Source of the DNA: Nonomuraea sp. SBT364
GTDB lineage: Bacteria > Actinomycetota > Actinomycetes > Streptosporangiales > Streptosporangiaceae
Length of the DNA: 64,000 nt
Direction: 5' to 3'
NCBI RefSeq assembly: GCF_001083785.1
Contig: NZ_LAVL01000024.1
Coordinates: 1 to 64,000 of the forward strand
Made by a program: the position numbers and the translations under genes. Below are positions 1 through 8,723 of this stretch, in pieces (position 1 is the stretch's first letter; each line of letters opens with the position of its first letter). The notes beneath the pieces are model-generated. The model searched no databases and was not told the origin of the DNA. It saw nothing but the letters and a program-made list of their open reading frames with translations.

Positions 1-340
1 GCCCGATGGTGGCGGAGCCGAGCGATTGCCAGGCCCGCTCGCTCTCCCCCCGCAGCGCCGCCCCCGTGCCCTCCGGCAGCGTGTACGAGTCGAGGACCAT
101 CACGTCGATCCCCAGCTCCCGCGCCTGCGCCGCCAGCCGGGACGGCTCCCGGAGCGCCGGCACCATCGGCAGCCTCCGCTCGCTCAGCTGCGCGGCCGCC
201 CACTCCGACCCGGTCACCTCCCCCAGGAACGTCACCGGGACGCCGCGCGAGCGCAGCTCCTCGGCCAGCGCCACGCATCGGACCAGGTGGCCGACGCCGA
301 TCGCGGCCCCGGCATCACAGCGAACGCCGACTCCCGTCAT
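1..340 (-). CDS. pseG: PseG-like UDP-sugar hydrolase, N-terminal part (cut by window edge)
   Basis: The first 113 codons of a minus-strand gene are present; the rest lies left of the window. The start reads MTGVGVRCDAGAAIGVGHL followed by VRCVALAEELRSRG, which fits the N-terminus of the PseG family (IR.D....IG.GH..RC..LA), the enzymes that remove UDP from 2,4-diacetamido-2,4,6-trideoxy-altrose in pseudaminic acid synthesis. The conserved GH is the catalytic His motif of this GT-B-like family. The ATG overlaps the stop of the preceding pseF by ATGA, so both are probably translated together. Family assignment rests on the N-terminus only. Confidence 0.8.
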   Translation of the reverse strand, partial: MTGVGVRCDAGAAIGVGHLVRCVALAEELRSRGVPVTFLGEVTGSEWAAAQLSERRLPMVPALREPSRLAAQARELGIDVMVLDSYTLPEGTGAALRGESERAWQSLGSATIG

Positions 341-1068
341 GCGTCCTGCAACTCCTTCTGCTCCACGTGGGCGTTGAGCCGGCACACCTCGGGCCGGTCG
401 CGCAGCCAGCCGACCAGCTCCCGGAACGGCACGCACCGGTCGCCCAGCGCGGCCACGACGTGCGCGATGAGCCGCCAGTCGGCGTCGGTGTCGAGCGTGA
501 CCCGCAGGTCGCCCGCCCCCGGCGGGTAGGCCAGGCCGAGCAGCCGGAAGTCCCCCGGCCCGGCGTAGACGTAGGACGTCACGTGGGTGCGGTGGTAGGC
601 CGTCGCCTCCCGGTCGGCGCGACGCAGCGCCGCCAGCCCGGCGATCTCCACGTCGAGGCCGCGCGGCAGCGTGCCGGACAGCCCGGTGCTGAGGTAGTCG
701 AGCGTGCCGCCGAGCGCGCGGTAGACCAGCGCCGCCTCCCGGATCACCGCCGGGTCGAGCAGCGGGCAGTCGGCGGTGAACCGCATGACCGCCTCACCCG
801 CCCGCCCCTCCAGCGCCTGCGCGAACCGGGTGAGCACGTCGTCCACCGGCCCCCGGTGGCAGGCCACGCCGAGGGCCGCGCACTCGGCCGCGACGGCGTC
901 GTCCGCGGCCTCTGTCGTGGTCGCCACCACGAGCTCGTCGACCGCGCCCGACTCCCGTACGGCACGGACCACCCAGCCCAGCACCGTGCGGCCGCCGAGG
1001 TCGCGCAGGACCTTGCCGGGGAGCCGGGTGGACCCCATCCGCGCCTGAATGATTCCGACAATCCTCAA
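337..1068 (-). CDS. pseF: CMP-nonulosonate cytidylyltransferase, PseF/SpsF type
   Basis: A 243-residue protein beginning MRIVGIIQARMGSTRLPGKV, the nucleotide-binding signature of the SpsF/PseF nucleotidyltransferases (IQARMGSTRLPGK). These enzymes transfer CMP from CTP to pseudaminic or related nonulosonic acids in the cytoplasm. A later RFTADCPLLDP segment is the expected metal/CTP-binding region. It is transcribed away from pseB with a 69-bp gap, and its stop overlaps the pseG start. Context (pseB, pseC, pseG) favours PseF over the spore-coat SpsF name. The exact sugar is not readable from sequence. Confidence 0.82.
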   Translation of the reverse strand: MRIVGIIQARMGSTRLPGKVLRDLGGRTVLGWVVRAVRESGAVDELVVATTTEAADDAVAAECAALGVACHRGPVDDVLTRFAQALEGRAGEAVMRFTADCPLLDPAVIREAALVYRALGGTLDYLSTGLSGTLPRGLDVEIAGLAALRRADREATAYHRTHVTSYVYAGPGDFRLLGLAYPPGAGDLRVTLDTDADWRLIAHVVAALGDRCVPFRELVGWLRDRPEVCRLNAHVEQKELQDA

Positions 1069-1137
1069 CGATTCCCCCTGTTACCGTCGGTGAATTGATG
1101 GTCGCGCTATGCTACCGGCCGACGTAAGGGGGACCGC

Positions 1138-2115
1138 TTGAGCATTCTCGGTGGATCGTCAATGTTGATCACCGGAGGCACGGGTTCGTTCGGCAAGGCC
1201 TTCATCCGTCACGCGCTCGACGCCGTCGGCGTGCGCAGGCTGGTGGTGTTCTCGCGCGACGAGCTCAAACAGTACGAGCTGCGCCAGACGCTCGGCGAGG
1301 ACGAGCGGCTGCGCTACTTCATCGGCGACGTGCGCGACCGCGAGCGGCTGGCCCGCGCCATGCACGGGGTCGACTACGTGGTGCACGCGGCGGCGCTCAA
1401 GCAGGTCGACACGGCCGAGTACAACCCGTTCGAGTATGTCCGCACCAATGTCGCCGGCTCGCAGAACGTCGTGGAGGCGGCCATCGACTGCGGCGTGCGC
1501 AAGGTCGTGGCGCTGTCCACCGACAAGGCATCCAGCCCGATCAACCTCTACGGCGCCACGAAGCTGGTCGCCGACAAGCTGTTCGTGTCGGCCAACCACT
1601 ACGCGGCCGGGCACGAGACCCGCTTCGCCGTGGTGCGCTACGGCAACGTGGTCGGCAGCCGGGGGTCGGTGGTGCCGTTCTTCCTGAAGCTGGCCCGCGA
1701 GGGCGCCAGCCTGCCCATCACCGACAAGCGGATGACCCGCTTCTGGATCACGCTCGACCAGGCCGTCGAGTTCGTGGTCGACTCCTTCGACCTGATGCAG
1801 GGCGGCGAGCTCTACGTGCCGCGCATCCCCAGCATGCGCATCGTCGACCTGGCCGACGCGCTCGCGCCCGGCAGCCCCGTCTACGAGATCGGCATCAGGC
1901 CCGGCGAGAAGCTGCACGAGGAGATGATCGGCCCCGACGACGGCCGCCGCACGCTGCGCCTGGCCGACCGCTACGTGGTCCAGCCGACGATCGCGACCTG
2001 GGGTTACGTGCCGCCGCTGAGCGGCGAGGTGCTGCCGGAGGGGTTCGCCTACCGCTCCGACGCCAACGACCGCTGGCTGTCGGTCGACGACCTGCGCTCG
2101 ATGGTGTCGGCCTGA
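1138..2115 (+). CDS. pseB: UDP-N-acetylglucosamine 4,6-dehydratase (inverting)
   Basis: A 325-residue short-chain dehydrogenase/extended type with the NAD-binding loop TGGTGSFG at residues 12-19, the LSTDKA segment and the YGATK motif (Tyr/Lys catalytic pair). This matches PseB/FlaA1, which makes the 4-keto-6-deoxy intermediate from UDP-GlcNAc, the first step to pseudaminic acid. The start is TTG at 1138, chosen because AAGGGGG (1126-1132) lies 5 nt upstream and the N-terminus begins just before the Rossmann loop. The stop overlaps the pseC ATG (TGATG). Divergent from pseF. Confidence 0.9.
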   Translation: MSILGGSSMLITGGTGSFGKAFIRHALDAVGVRRLVVFSRDELKQYELRQTLGEDERLRYFIGDVRDRERLARAMHGVDYVVHAAALKQVDTAEYNPFEYVRTNVAGSQNVVEAAIDCGVRKVVALSTDKASSPINLYGATKLVADKLFVSANHYAAGHETRFAVVRYGNVVGSRGSVVPFFLKLAREGASLPITDKRMTRFWITLDQAVEFVVDSFDLMQGGELYVPRIPSMRIVDLADALAPGSPVYEIGIRPGEKLHEEMIGPDDGRRTLRLADRYVVQPTIATWGYVPPLSGEVLPEGFAYRSDANDRWLSVDDLRSMVSA

Positions 2116-3239
2116 TGCTCCCCTACGGGAGGCAGTCGGTCGACGAGTCCGACATCCGGGCCGTGGCCGAGGTGCTGCGCGGCGACTGGCTGACCACCGG
2201 CCCCGCCGTGACCCGGTTCGAGTCGGAGCTGGCCAGGTGGACGGGCGGGGTGCCGTGCCTGGCCGTCACGTCCGGCACGGCGGCGCTGCACGTGGCCTAC
2301 GCCGCCGCCGGGGTCGGGGCGGGCGACGAGGTGATCACCTCACCGCTGACGTTCGTGGCCACGGCCGCGACCGCCGCGCTGCGCGGCGCCCGGGTGCGCT
2401 TCGCCGACGTGCAGCCCGACACCGGCAACCTCGACCCGGACGCCGCCTCGGCCCTGGTGACGGGCCGGACGCGGGCGATCACCGCGGTCGACTACGCGGG
2501 CCATCCGGCCGACTACGACGAGCTGCGCGAGGTGGCGTCGGCGGCCGGGGCGGTGCTCATCGGCGACGCGGCGCACTCCATCGGCTCGGCCTACAAGGAC
2601 CGGCCGGTGGGCTCGCTCGCCGACCTGACGACGTTCTCGTTCTTCCCGACGAAGACCGTGACCACGGCCGAGGGCGGGGCCGTCGTGGCGGCCGCCCCCG
2701 GGCTGCTCGCAGCCGCGTCCCGGTTCCGCAACCACGGCCTGGTCAGGGACCCGGCCGAGCAGCGCGACCCCGGCGAGGGCGGCTGGCACCAGGAGGTGCA
2801 CGCGTTCGGGCTCAACTACCGGCTGCCCGACGTGCTGTGCGCTCTCGGCACCAGCCAGCTCGGGCGGCTGGCCGCGTTCCGGGCCAGGCGGGCCGAGCTG
2901 TTCGACCGCTACGACCGGCTGCTCGCCGGCCTGCCGGGGCTCACCCTGCCCGCGCGGCGCCCGTACGTGTCGCCGAGCTGGCACCTCTATCCGGTGCGGA
3001 TCGGCGGCGGGCGCAGGCGGGAGACCTACGAGCGGATGCGCGCGGCCGGGATCGGCGTGCAGGTCAACTACCTGCCGGCCTACTGGCACCCGGTGTTCGC
3101 CGACCTCGGCTACCGGCGCGGCCTGTGCCCGGCCGCCGAGGCCTACTACGCCGAGGAGCTGTCGCTGCCGCTCTTCCCCGCCCTGACCGACGCCGACCAG
3201 GACCGGGTCGTGGAGGCCCTGGCGGACATCCTGTCCTAG
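2115..3239 (+). CDS. pseC: PseC-type UDP-4-keto-sugar aminotransferase
   Basis: A 374-residue DegT/DnrJ/EryC1-family PLP aminotransferase. Visible landmarks are the TSGTAALH phosphate-binding loop near residue 53, Asp151 in GDAAHS (pairs with the pyridine nitrogen) and the Schiff-base Lys180 in FFPTKTVTTAEGG. In the pseudaminate pathway it aminates C4 of the PseB product using glutamate. It is translationally coupled to pseB by a 1-nt overlap. Its TAG stop overlaps the stop of the convergent glycosyltransferase gene (CTAG at 3236-3239), leaving no intergenic space. Confidence 0.9.
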   Translation: MLPYGRQSVDESDIRAVAEVLRGDWLTTGPAVTRFESELARWTGGVPCLAVTSGTAALHVAYAAAGVGAGDEVITSPLTFVATAATAALRGARVRFADVQPDTGNLDPDAASALVTGRTRAITAVDYAGHPADYDELREVASAAGAVLIGDAAHSIGSAYKDRPVGSLADLTTFSFFPTKTVTTAEGGAVVAAAPGLLAAASRFRNHGLVRDPAEQRDPGEGGWHQEVHAFGLNYRLPDVLCALGTSQLGRLAAFRARRAELFDRYDRLLAGLPGLTLPARRPYVSPSWHLYPVRIGGGRRRETYERMRAAGIGVQVNYLPAYWHPVFADLGYRRGLCPAAEAYYAEELSLPLFPALTDADQDRVVEALADILS

Positions 3240-5122
3240 TGCTCCAGCAGCAGCAGGCAGCCGTCGTCGCCCCGGTCCACCAGGAAGCTGCGGCCGGGCA
3301 CGTCCGCCGGCGGGCGGCTGCGGGTGCGCACCAGGGTGCGCAGCGCCCGGCCCTGGTCGATGACGACCTCCCACCACGTCACGTCGCCGACGACCTCGTC
3401 GATGCCCGAGAGCGGCACCCGGGCGCGGAAGCCGCGCCCGGCCAGCGTCACCGGGAAGTACATCTCCTCGCCGTCGCTCCTGCGCACCAGCCTGATCACC
3501 GGCTCACCGTCGCCGACGTCGGCCAGCTCGCCGGAGAACACCAGGTCGCCGCCGTCCACGCGGCACTCCCCGATCAGCGCCTCGGCCTCGCGCAGCCGCA
3601 GCCCCCACGCCCCGCGGAAGCTGAGCACCGGCACCACCCACACGCCCGACCTGCGCCGGGGCGGCGGTGTCAGCGGCGCGAGCCTGCGATCGCCGCGCAC
3701 CTTGCCCTCCAGGCGCAACCCCGCTCCCCTGAGCTGGACGTACAGATCCCAGTGCCCGTGCCTGCGCAGTTGCCGGGCGCTGAGCGCCGCCGGGTCGAAG
3801 GCGAACCGGAACGGGAACCCGTGCTCGGGCACCGGCCCGCCGTCCGGCTGGGGCGCGTCCTCCCAGACCGGTGAGGCGCTCTCCTCGCCGAGCGGCACCC
3901 GGTCGCCGGTGCGGCGTTCCTCCAGCCACGCCGACACCCGCACCCGGCCCAGCTCGCCGACGTCGAACCTGCCGACGCCCGCCCGGCCGGAGCCGTGCAG
4001 CACGCCGTCGCGCCACTCCAGCTCCACCAGCCTGGCGGTCGCCTCCAGCTCGCCGGAGACCTCCGACAGGCGGCTCGGCAGCGCCGGATGCCGGCCGTAC
4101 CAGCGCTTGCGCAGCAGGCCGGCGGAGCTGACCCGCGGCTGCAGGCGGCCGTCACGTGCCTGCGCGAACACGCTCGCCAGCTCGTCCAGGCGGCGCTGGT
4201 GCAGCAGATGCACCTGGAGGCGGTGCGCGAACGGCAGCCCGAGCAGCGCGGCTCGCGACACCCCGTCGAGATACCGTACGGCCAGATCCACCAGGGCCGG
4301 GTCGGCGGCGGAACCCAGCCGGGCGAGGGCCTCGACCGCGACGGTCATGTCGATGTCCAGCGTGTCGCGGTCGAACTCGGGCCGCAGCCGGGGCGCGCCC
4401 GCGTCCAGCAGCGCGGCGGTCTCCAGCACCGACAGCAGGCGGTCGCGCAGGTTGTCCGGCTCCAGGCGGCGCTGGGTGATGGAGGAGCCCGGCTCGTCCC
4501 GCTGCCGCCAGTGGTAGACGACCTTGTGCAGCACGTCCACCGACCGCGCGCCGACGTGGGCGGCCATGGCGACCGGCTGGTCCTCGTACATCCGCTCGGG
4601 GAAGCGCAGGCCGAGACGGTCCCAGGTGGCGCGGCGGTAGACCTTGTTCCACAGCATGCGGTCGCGGACCAGCAGCGGGCGGCGGGTGATGTGGGTGCGC
4701 TCGGCCGGCTCGGCGAACGGCTCCCTGTGCGCCCACGACGGGACGAGCAGGTTGCGGTGCAGCCGCATGACGTTGCCGCAGGCCAGGTCGGAGCCGGTGG
4801 ACTCCAGGGAGGACACCAGGCGCTGGAACGCCGGGCGCGGCACCATGTCGTCGCCGTCGACGAAGGCCAGGTAGCGGCCGCTCGCCTCGCGCACCCCTGT
4901 GTTGCGGGCCCGGCCGACGCCCAGGTTGTCCTGCCGGATGAGCCGGATCCGGCCGTCCTGTTCCGCCCGGGCGGCCACGACGGCCGCGCCGCCGTCGCGG
5001 CTGCCGTCGTCCACGCAGATCACCTCGATGTCCCGCAGCGTCTGCGCGGCCAGCGAGTCGAGGCACGGCGTGAGGTACTTCTCGACGTCGTAGAACGGCA
5101 CGATCACGGAAAGGACCGGCAC
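3236..5122 (-). CDS. Family 2 glycosyltransferase with long C-terminal beta-rich extension
   Basis: A 628-residue protein. Residues 1 to about 230 are a GT-A family 2 glycosyltransferase: PVLSVIVPFYDVEKYL at the start, CVDDGSRDGG, GRARNTGV and the metal-binding FVDGDD. A helical section follows, then about 220 residues of mixed, probably beta-rich sequence that I do not recognise; comparable tails occur in actinobacterial wall-polymer transferases. The open frame continues upstream, but GTG at 5122 is chosen because AAGGAG sits 5 nt before it and the GT fold begins there. It ends head-on against pseC. A role in assembling the locus glycan is inferred from context. Confidence 0.8.
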   Translation of the reverse strand: MPVLSVIVPFYDVEKYLTPCLDSLAAQTLRDIEVICVDDGSRDGGAAVVAARAEQDGRIRLIRQDNLGVGRARNTGVREASGRYLAFVDGDDMVPRPAFQRLVSSLESTGSDLACGNVMRLHRNLLVPSWAHREPFAEPAERTHITRRPLLVRDRMLWNKVYRRATWDRLGLRFPERMYEDQPVAMAAHVGARSVDVLHKVVYHWRQRDEPGSSITQRRLEPDNLRDRLLSVLETAALLDAGAPRLRPEFDRDTLDIDMTVAVEALARLGSAADPALVDLAVRYLDGVSRAALLGLPFAHRLQVHLLHQRRLDELASVFAQARDGRLQPRVSSAGLLRKRWYGRHPALPSRLSEVSGELEATARLVELEWRDGVLHGSGRAGVGRFDVGELGRVRVSAWLEERRTGDRVPLGEESASPVWEDAPQPDGGPVPEHGFPFRFAFDPAALSARQLRRHGHWDLYVQLRGAGLRLEGKVRGDRRLAPLTPPPRRRSGVWVVPVLSFRGAWGLRLREAEALIGECRVDGGDLVFSGELADVGDGEPVIRLVRRSDGEEMYFPVTLAGRGFRARVPLSGIDEVVGDVTWWEVVIDQGRALRTLVRTRSRPPADVPGRSFLVDRGDDGCLLLLEH

Positions 5123-5135
5123 GAATGCTCCTTCC

Positions 5136-6743
5136 TCAGCCGGACAGCAGCCGCATGACCCGGCGGGCCATCCGGCGGGGGCGGGACAGACGGCGCGACA
5201 GCCGGTAGCCCAGCGTCCTGCGGTAGGCGGTCGCCTTCCGCTGAGTCCTGCGCAGCTTGGAACGCGCCCTGACCAGCTCACGCTCGCGGTAGCTGAGCTT
5301 GGTCTCCAGCCTGGCGATCCTGGCCATGGCCGCCGTGATCTGCCCGGCCAGCCGGTCGCGGGAGCGCAGCAGGTCGCGGTAGGCGGGCGCGGCGCCGGTC
5401 CGCTCGGCGGGCTGCCCCAGTTCGGCGTCGAGCTTGCGGGCCAGGTCCAGCTCGCGCTGGTCGCAGGGCCTGCCGGCCATGCCGCAGAGCGTCAGCGTGA
5501 GCTGGTCGGCCTCCAGCGGCCACGGCCACGGGTGGTGATGCCCGGCGGCCAGCAGGCGGACCGCGAACCGCCACAGGATCCGGCAGAGCACGATCACGGG
5601 CGCGGGCTCCGGCTCCGGCGCGGGCCCGGGGCTGATGGCGGAGAACCGCTCCCCGTCCCACACCAGGCTGTCGGTCGCCGCCGTCGCGTCGCCGCTCGTC
5701 TCCACCCAGCGGGCCAGCGCGCCCAGCAGCTCGCGCACGGTGCGCACGTCCTCGCGGGCGCACGCCTCGACGAGGATCTCCTCGACGACCCGGCCCGCCG
5801 GGATCTCGCGCGACTCCCCGCCGGGCAGCCGCCGCAGCGCGACCTCGCCGCCCTCCTCACGCAGCTCGTCCACGGCGTGGCCGTCCTCCACCAGCCCCAG
5901 CGGCAGGTCCACCTCCTCGGGCCTGTCGCGGGAGGCCACGGTGAGCCAGAGCGGCGCCAGATGCTCGCCGAGGCCGTGCCGGAAGGCCAGCCGGGTCAGC
6001 CGCAGCGGATCGGCCACCAGCATGCGGTCGTCGGCGCGCGCGCTCAGCGGGAACGTGAGCGCCTCGGGCAGGTCACGCGCCAGCGCCTCCCGGGACAGGA
6101 TCGCGCGCGGCGCCCGGCTGTCGGGGTAGGCCGCGTAGCAGCGCTCCACGGCCAGCCCGGTGGCCTCCAGGTCGAAGTCGAGCGCGGCGGGACCGCTCGG
6201 GTAGGTGGGGTCGAAGCCGTGCGGCTCCCACTGCCCGTCTCCCCCGTCCCGGTCGGCCGGGCGCGCTTCGAGGAACCGGTCCACGCCGAGGTCGTTGCGC
6301 ACCCCGAGGACGAGCCGCCCGCCGGGCGCCACGAGCGCGGCCAGCGCCGCCATCGACTCGCGCCAGGCCGCCGCCGGCGCCTCGGCCGAGTGCGTGCGCT
6401 GCAGCCCGTCCAGCGCCAGGACCAGGTCGTACGGCCTGTCACAGCAGAACGCGGCAAGCCGCCCGCAGTGCACGTCGAGGCCGGGATGGCGGTCGCCGAG
6501 CGCGCACGCGTCCGGGTAGGACCGCACCAGCAGCGCGACCGCCGAGGCGCGCCCGGCCACCTCGTCGATCAGTTCCCGTGGGTGCGGCCCGACCAGCAGG
6601 ACGGAGCCGGAGGCCGGAAGCAGCCGGCCGATCAGCTCCCCTGCCACGCCGCGCCAGTCCGTGATGCTCGACCCGTCGGACATGTCTGACCACAGCAGCA
6701 TCTCGCCGCCGATCAACCGGACGTTCTCGGGCGCCTCGGTCAT
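5136..6743 (-). CDS. Methyltransferase-like protein with C-terminal coiled, basic tail
   Basis: About 535 residues. The N-terminal 200 look like a class I SAM methyltransferase fold: GSVLLVGPHPRELIDEV as a degenerate motif I, then YDLVLALDGLQ and a GGRLVLGVRN strand. The glycine-rich loop (VGPHP) is not canonical, so activity is uncertain. The C-terminus (about 455-535) is a charged helix ending in a strongly Arg-rich tail (RLSRRLSRPRRMARR), suggesting membrane or polymer association. The start at 6743 overlaps the upstream stop as ATGA; an in-frame ATG at 6749 is the alternative. It precedes the GT2 gene by 13 bp, so all three minus-strand genes probably form one operon. Confidence 0.6.
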   Translation of the reverse strand: MTEAPENVRLIGGEMLLWSDMSDGSSITDWRGVAGELIGRLLPASGSVLLVGPHPRELIDEVAGRASAVALLVRSYPDACALGDRHPGLDVHCGRLAAFCCDRPYDLVLALDGLQRTHSAEAPAAAWRESMAALAALVAPGGRLVLGVRNDLGVDRFLEARPADRDGGDGQWEPHGFDPTYPSGPAALDFDLEATGLAVERCYAAYPDSRAPRAILSREALARDLPEALTFPLSARADDRMLVADPLRLTRLAFRHGLGEHLAPLWLTVASRDRPEEVDLPLGLVEDGHAVDELREEGGEVALRRLPGGESREIPAGRVVEEILVEACAREDVRTVRELLGALARWVETSGDATAATDSLVWDGERFSAISPGPAPEPEPAPVIVLCRILWRFAVRLLAAGHHHPWPWPLEADQLTLTLCGMAGRPCDQRELDLARKLDAELGQPAERTGAAPAYRDLLRSRDRLAGQITAAMARIARLETKLSYRERELVRARSKLRRTQRKATAYRRTLGYRLSRRLSRPRRMARRVMRLLSG

Positions 6744-7573
6744 GCGCATCGCACCCGCTTCCAGCCGAACATTCGCCGTAGCTCCTCAGGTGTCGCCTGA
6801 TACTCGAATCCCAGCTCGCACCGCGCGGCCTCGCCGGCCGCCTCCGGGTCGACGCGCACGTCGTGCAGCTCCGGCCACAGCCGCATGCGGCGCGCGGTGC
6901 CGCCGTACTCGGGCCGCTCGTCGTCCAGTTGCATCGGATCGCCGTACACGCCGACCTCGCAGCCGACGGACGCGCCGTAGAACAGGGCGCTGCCGAGCCG
7001 GTTGGAGGCCACCCGGCGGTGCCGTCTGAGTTCGGTGAGCTGTTTGCGCAGGAAGTCGCGGCCGCTCCCGTCCCAGCGCGACCCGCGCTCGCCGTGACAG
7101 ATGACCCGGAACCCGCGCGACTCGTACGCCTGGCGGATGCCCGGGTTCGCGAATTCCAGCCAATAGAGACATATGGTCACCGGGCCGGTTTCCGTCTCCC
7201 GGATCTGGTCGGCCAGCCGCGCGTGGTCGCCCGTGACGGAGTGCTTCTCCCAGCCGTGAAAGGGATACCAGATCGTGCCCGCCCGTTTGGCCTTGACGCC
7301 GAGATCCGGTTCGAGGTCAAGCAGGTAGATCCAGGGTGCGCCGATGAGGTAATGCCCGCGCCGCCCCATCGACCAGCCTCTGCGACGTAGCACGTCAGAC
7401 CATACAAAACGGGGATATCCGGGAGTGCACCAGTGATCGTTAGGCGGAAATCCATGCAAATAGTTCCATCCGTGCTGGAGGAATCCCTGGATACGCCTGG
7501 GCGCTTCGTCGCCCATTCCGCAATATCGTCCAAGTATGCGGGAGTGACCGTACCAGTGATTGGATTCGTCCAT
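6740..7573 (-). CDS. Orphan protein, possible GT-B sugar transferase
   Basis: A 277-residue cytoplasmic protein beginning MDESNHWYGHSRILGRYCG. I do not recognise the family. Two features suggest a GT-B-like glycosyltransferase: the short motif QHGWNY early on and a late ASNRLGSALFYGAS segment followed by GCEVGVYGDPM, reminiscent of the donor-binding half of capsule and Kdo/sialyl transferases. With the nonulosonate genes next door, a nonulosonate transferase is a reasonable guess. ATG at 7573 is chosen because GAGGGG lies 5 nt upstream. The 5' third is clearly less GC-rich than its neighbours, which may point to transfer. Confidence 0.5.
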   Translation of the reverse strand: MDESNHWYGHSRILGRYCGMGDEAPRRIQGFLQHGWNYLHGFPPNDHWCTPGYPRFVWSDVLRRRGWSMGRRGHYLIGAPWIYLLDLEPDLGVKAKRAGTIWYPFHGWEKHSVTGDHARLADQIRETETGPVTICLYWLEFANPGIRQAYESRGFRVICHGERGSRWDGSGRDFLRKQLTELRRHRRVASNRLGSALFYGASVGCEVGVYGDPMQLDDERPEYGGTARRMRLWPELHDVRVDPEAAGEAARCELGFEYQATPEELRRMFGWKRVRCA

Positions 7574-7738
7574 TGTTTCCCCTCGCGCAGTCGGCAGGCC
7601 CCATCCGACATTCCCAGCCCCAGGCGCAGGCCACTCGGAGTTATACGCTTCCATTACCCGCGACGGGTGCTTGGTTTCTGTTGAACGGGGATCACCGCTA
7701 CACTCAGTTCTGGCTTGAAGACAGAGAGTGAGTGAAGC
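7400..7738. other. Lower-GC patch covering the start of the orphan gene and the divergent promoter region
   Basis: By eye this stretch is close to 50-55 % GC, against more than 70 % around it. It includes the first part of the orphan transferase-like gene (to 7573) and the 165-bp gap to the ACP gene, where both divergent promoters must lie. TTGAA at 7680 and the short A-rich run before the ACP ATG are the only promoter-like elements I can pick out, and I assign no -35/-10 pair. Confidence 0.5.
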
Positions 7739-7987
7739 ATGAGTCATCTCGACCGGCTGCGTGAGGTTTTCCGCAGCTCGCTTAACCTCCCGGCCGCCGC
7801 CGACGTCGACGGCCTCGAATACCGCGCCATCCCCCAGTGGGACTCCCTGGCCCACATGTCGCTGATCGCGGCGATGGAGGACGAGTTCGCCGTCATGATC
7901 GACACCGACGAGATGATCGACATGAGCTCGTTCGCCAAGGCGGCGGCGCTCCTGGAGAAGCATGGCATCGGCGCAGCGGCCCGCTGA
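7739..7987 (+). CDS. Acyl carrier protein
   Basis: An 82-residue acyl carrier protein. The phosphopantetheine attachment Ser36 sits in QWDSLAHMSLI, the typical DSL(A/D)xM context, followed by an acidic helix (EDEFAVMIDTDEM). It would carry an acyl group for the reductase, ligase and Lux-like enzymes encoded immediately downstream. Its last 26 nt overlap the start of the reductase gene, so it heads a five- or more-gene operon. It is a dedicated carrier, not a fatty-acid-synthesis ACP, judging by its neighbours (no ketosynthase here). Confidence 0.88.
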   Translation: MSHLDRLREVFRSSLNLPAAADVDGLEYRAIPQWDSLAHMSLIAAMEDEFAVMIDTDEMIDMSSFAKAAALLEKHGIGAAAR

Positions 7988-8720
7988 CCCCCGCGTCGTC
8001 CTGGTCACCGGCTCCACCTCGGGCATCGGCCGGGCCATCGCCATGCGGCTGGCCACCACCCACCGCGAGGTCGTCATCCACGGCCGCGACCAGGTCCGCA
8101 CCGCGAAGGCGGCCGGCGAGCTGGCCGCGCAGACCGGCGGCCGGGTCGGCGGCGTCCACGGTGACGTGTCCGACCCCGCCGCGATCTCCGCGATGATGCG
8201 CGAGATCCACCAGCGGCACGGCCGCCTCGACGGCCTGGTGATCAACGCCGGCGTCCACGCGGCCGCCCTGCTCGGCATGCTGCCCAGCGCCGGGGTCCGC
8301 GACCTGTTCGAGGTCAACGCGATGGGCGCGGTCCACACCCTGCAGGGCGCCGTCCGGCTGCTGCGCCGGGGCATCAGCCCGTCGGTCGTGCTGGTCTCCT
8401 CGGTCATGGGCCGCGACGGCGGCGCCGGTCAGGCCGTCTACTCCGCCACCAAGGCGTCCCTGCTGGGGCTGGCCAAGGCCGCGGCCAAAGAGCTGGGCCC
8501 GGCGGGCATCCGGGTCAACGCGGTCACGCCCGGCTACATCCAGACCTCGATGCTGTCCACGCTCGACGCCGAGGCGGGCGCCGCCACCGTGGCCGCCACC
8601 CCGCTCGGCCGCCTGGGCACCGCCGACGACGTCGCCGCCCTGGCCGCCTTCCTGCTCTCCAGCGACGCCTGCTTCATCACCGGGCAGGTCATCGGGGTCG
8701 ACGGCGGGCTGGTGCCGTGA
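7962..8720 (+). CDS. FabG-like 3-oxoacyl-ACP reductase (SDR)
   Basis: A 252-residue classical short-chain dehydrogenase: TGSTSGIGRA cofactor loop, the INAGVH strand, Ser of VSSVM, and the YSATKAS catalytic Tyr/Lys motif, ending with the IGVDGG tail typical of FabG. Predicted to reduce a 3-oxoacyl group on the ACP encoded just upstream with NAD(P)H. The ATG at 7962 overlaps the ACP gene by 26 nt; a GTG inside would remove the overlap but also the basic N-terminus. Cytoplasmic. Confidence 0.85.
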   Translation: MASAQRPADPRVVLVTGSTSGIGRAIAMRLATTHREVVIHGRDQVRTAKAAGELAAQTGGRVGGVHGDVSDPAAISAMMREIHQRHGRLDGLVINAGVHAAALLGMLPSAGVRDLFEVNAMGAVHTLQGAVRLLRRGISPSVVLVSSVMGRDGGAGQAVYSATKASLLGLAKAAAKELGPAGIRVNAVTPGYIQTSMLSTLDAEAGAATVAATPLGRLGTADDVAALAAFLLSSDACFITGQVIGVDGGLVP

Positions 8721-8723
8721 CCC

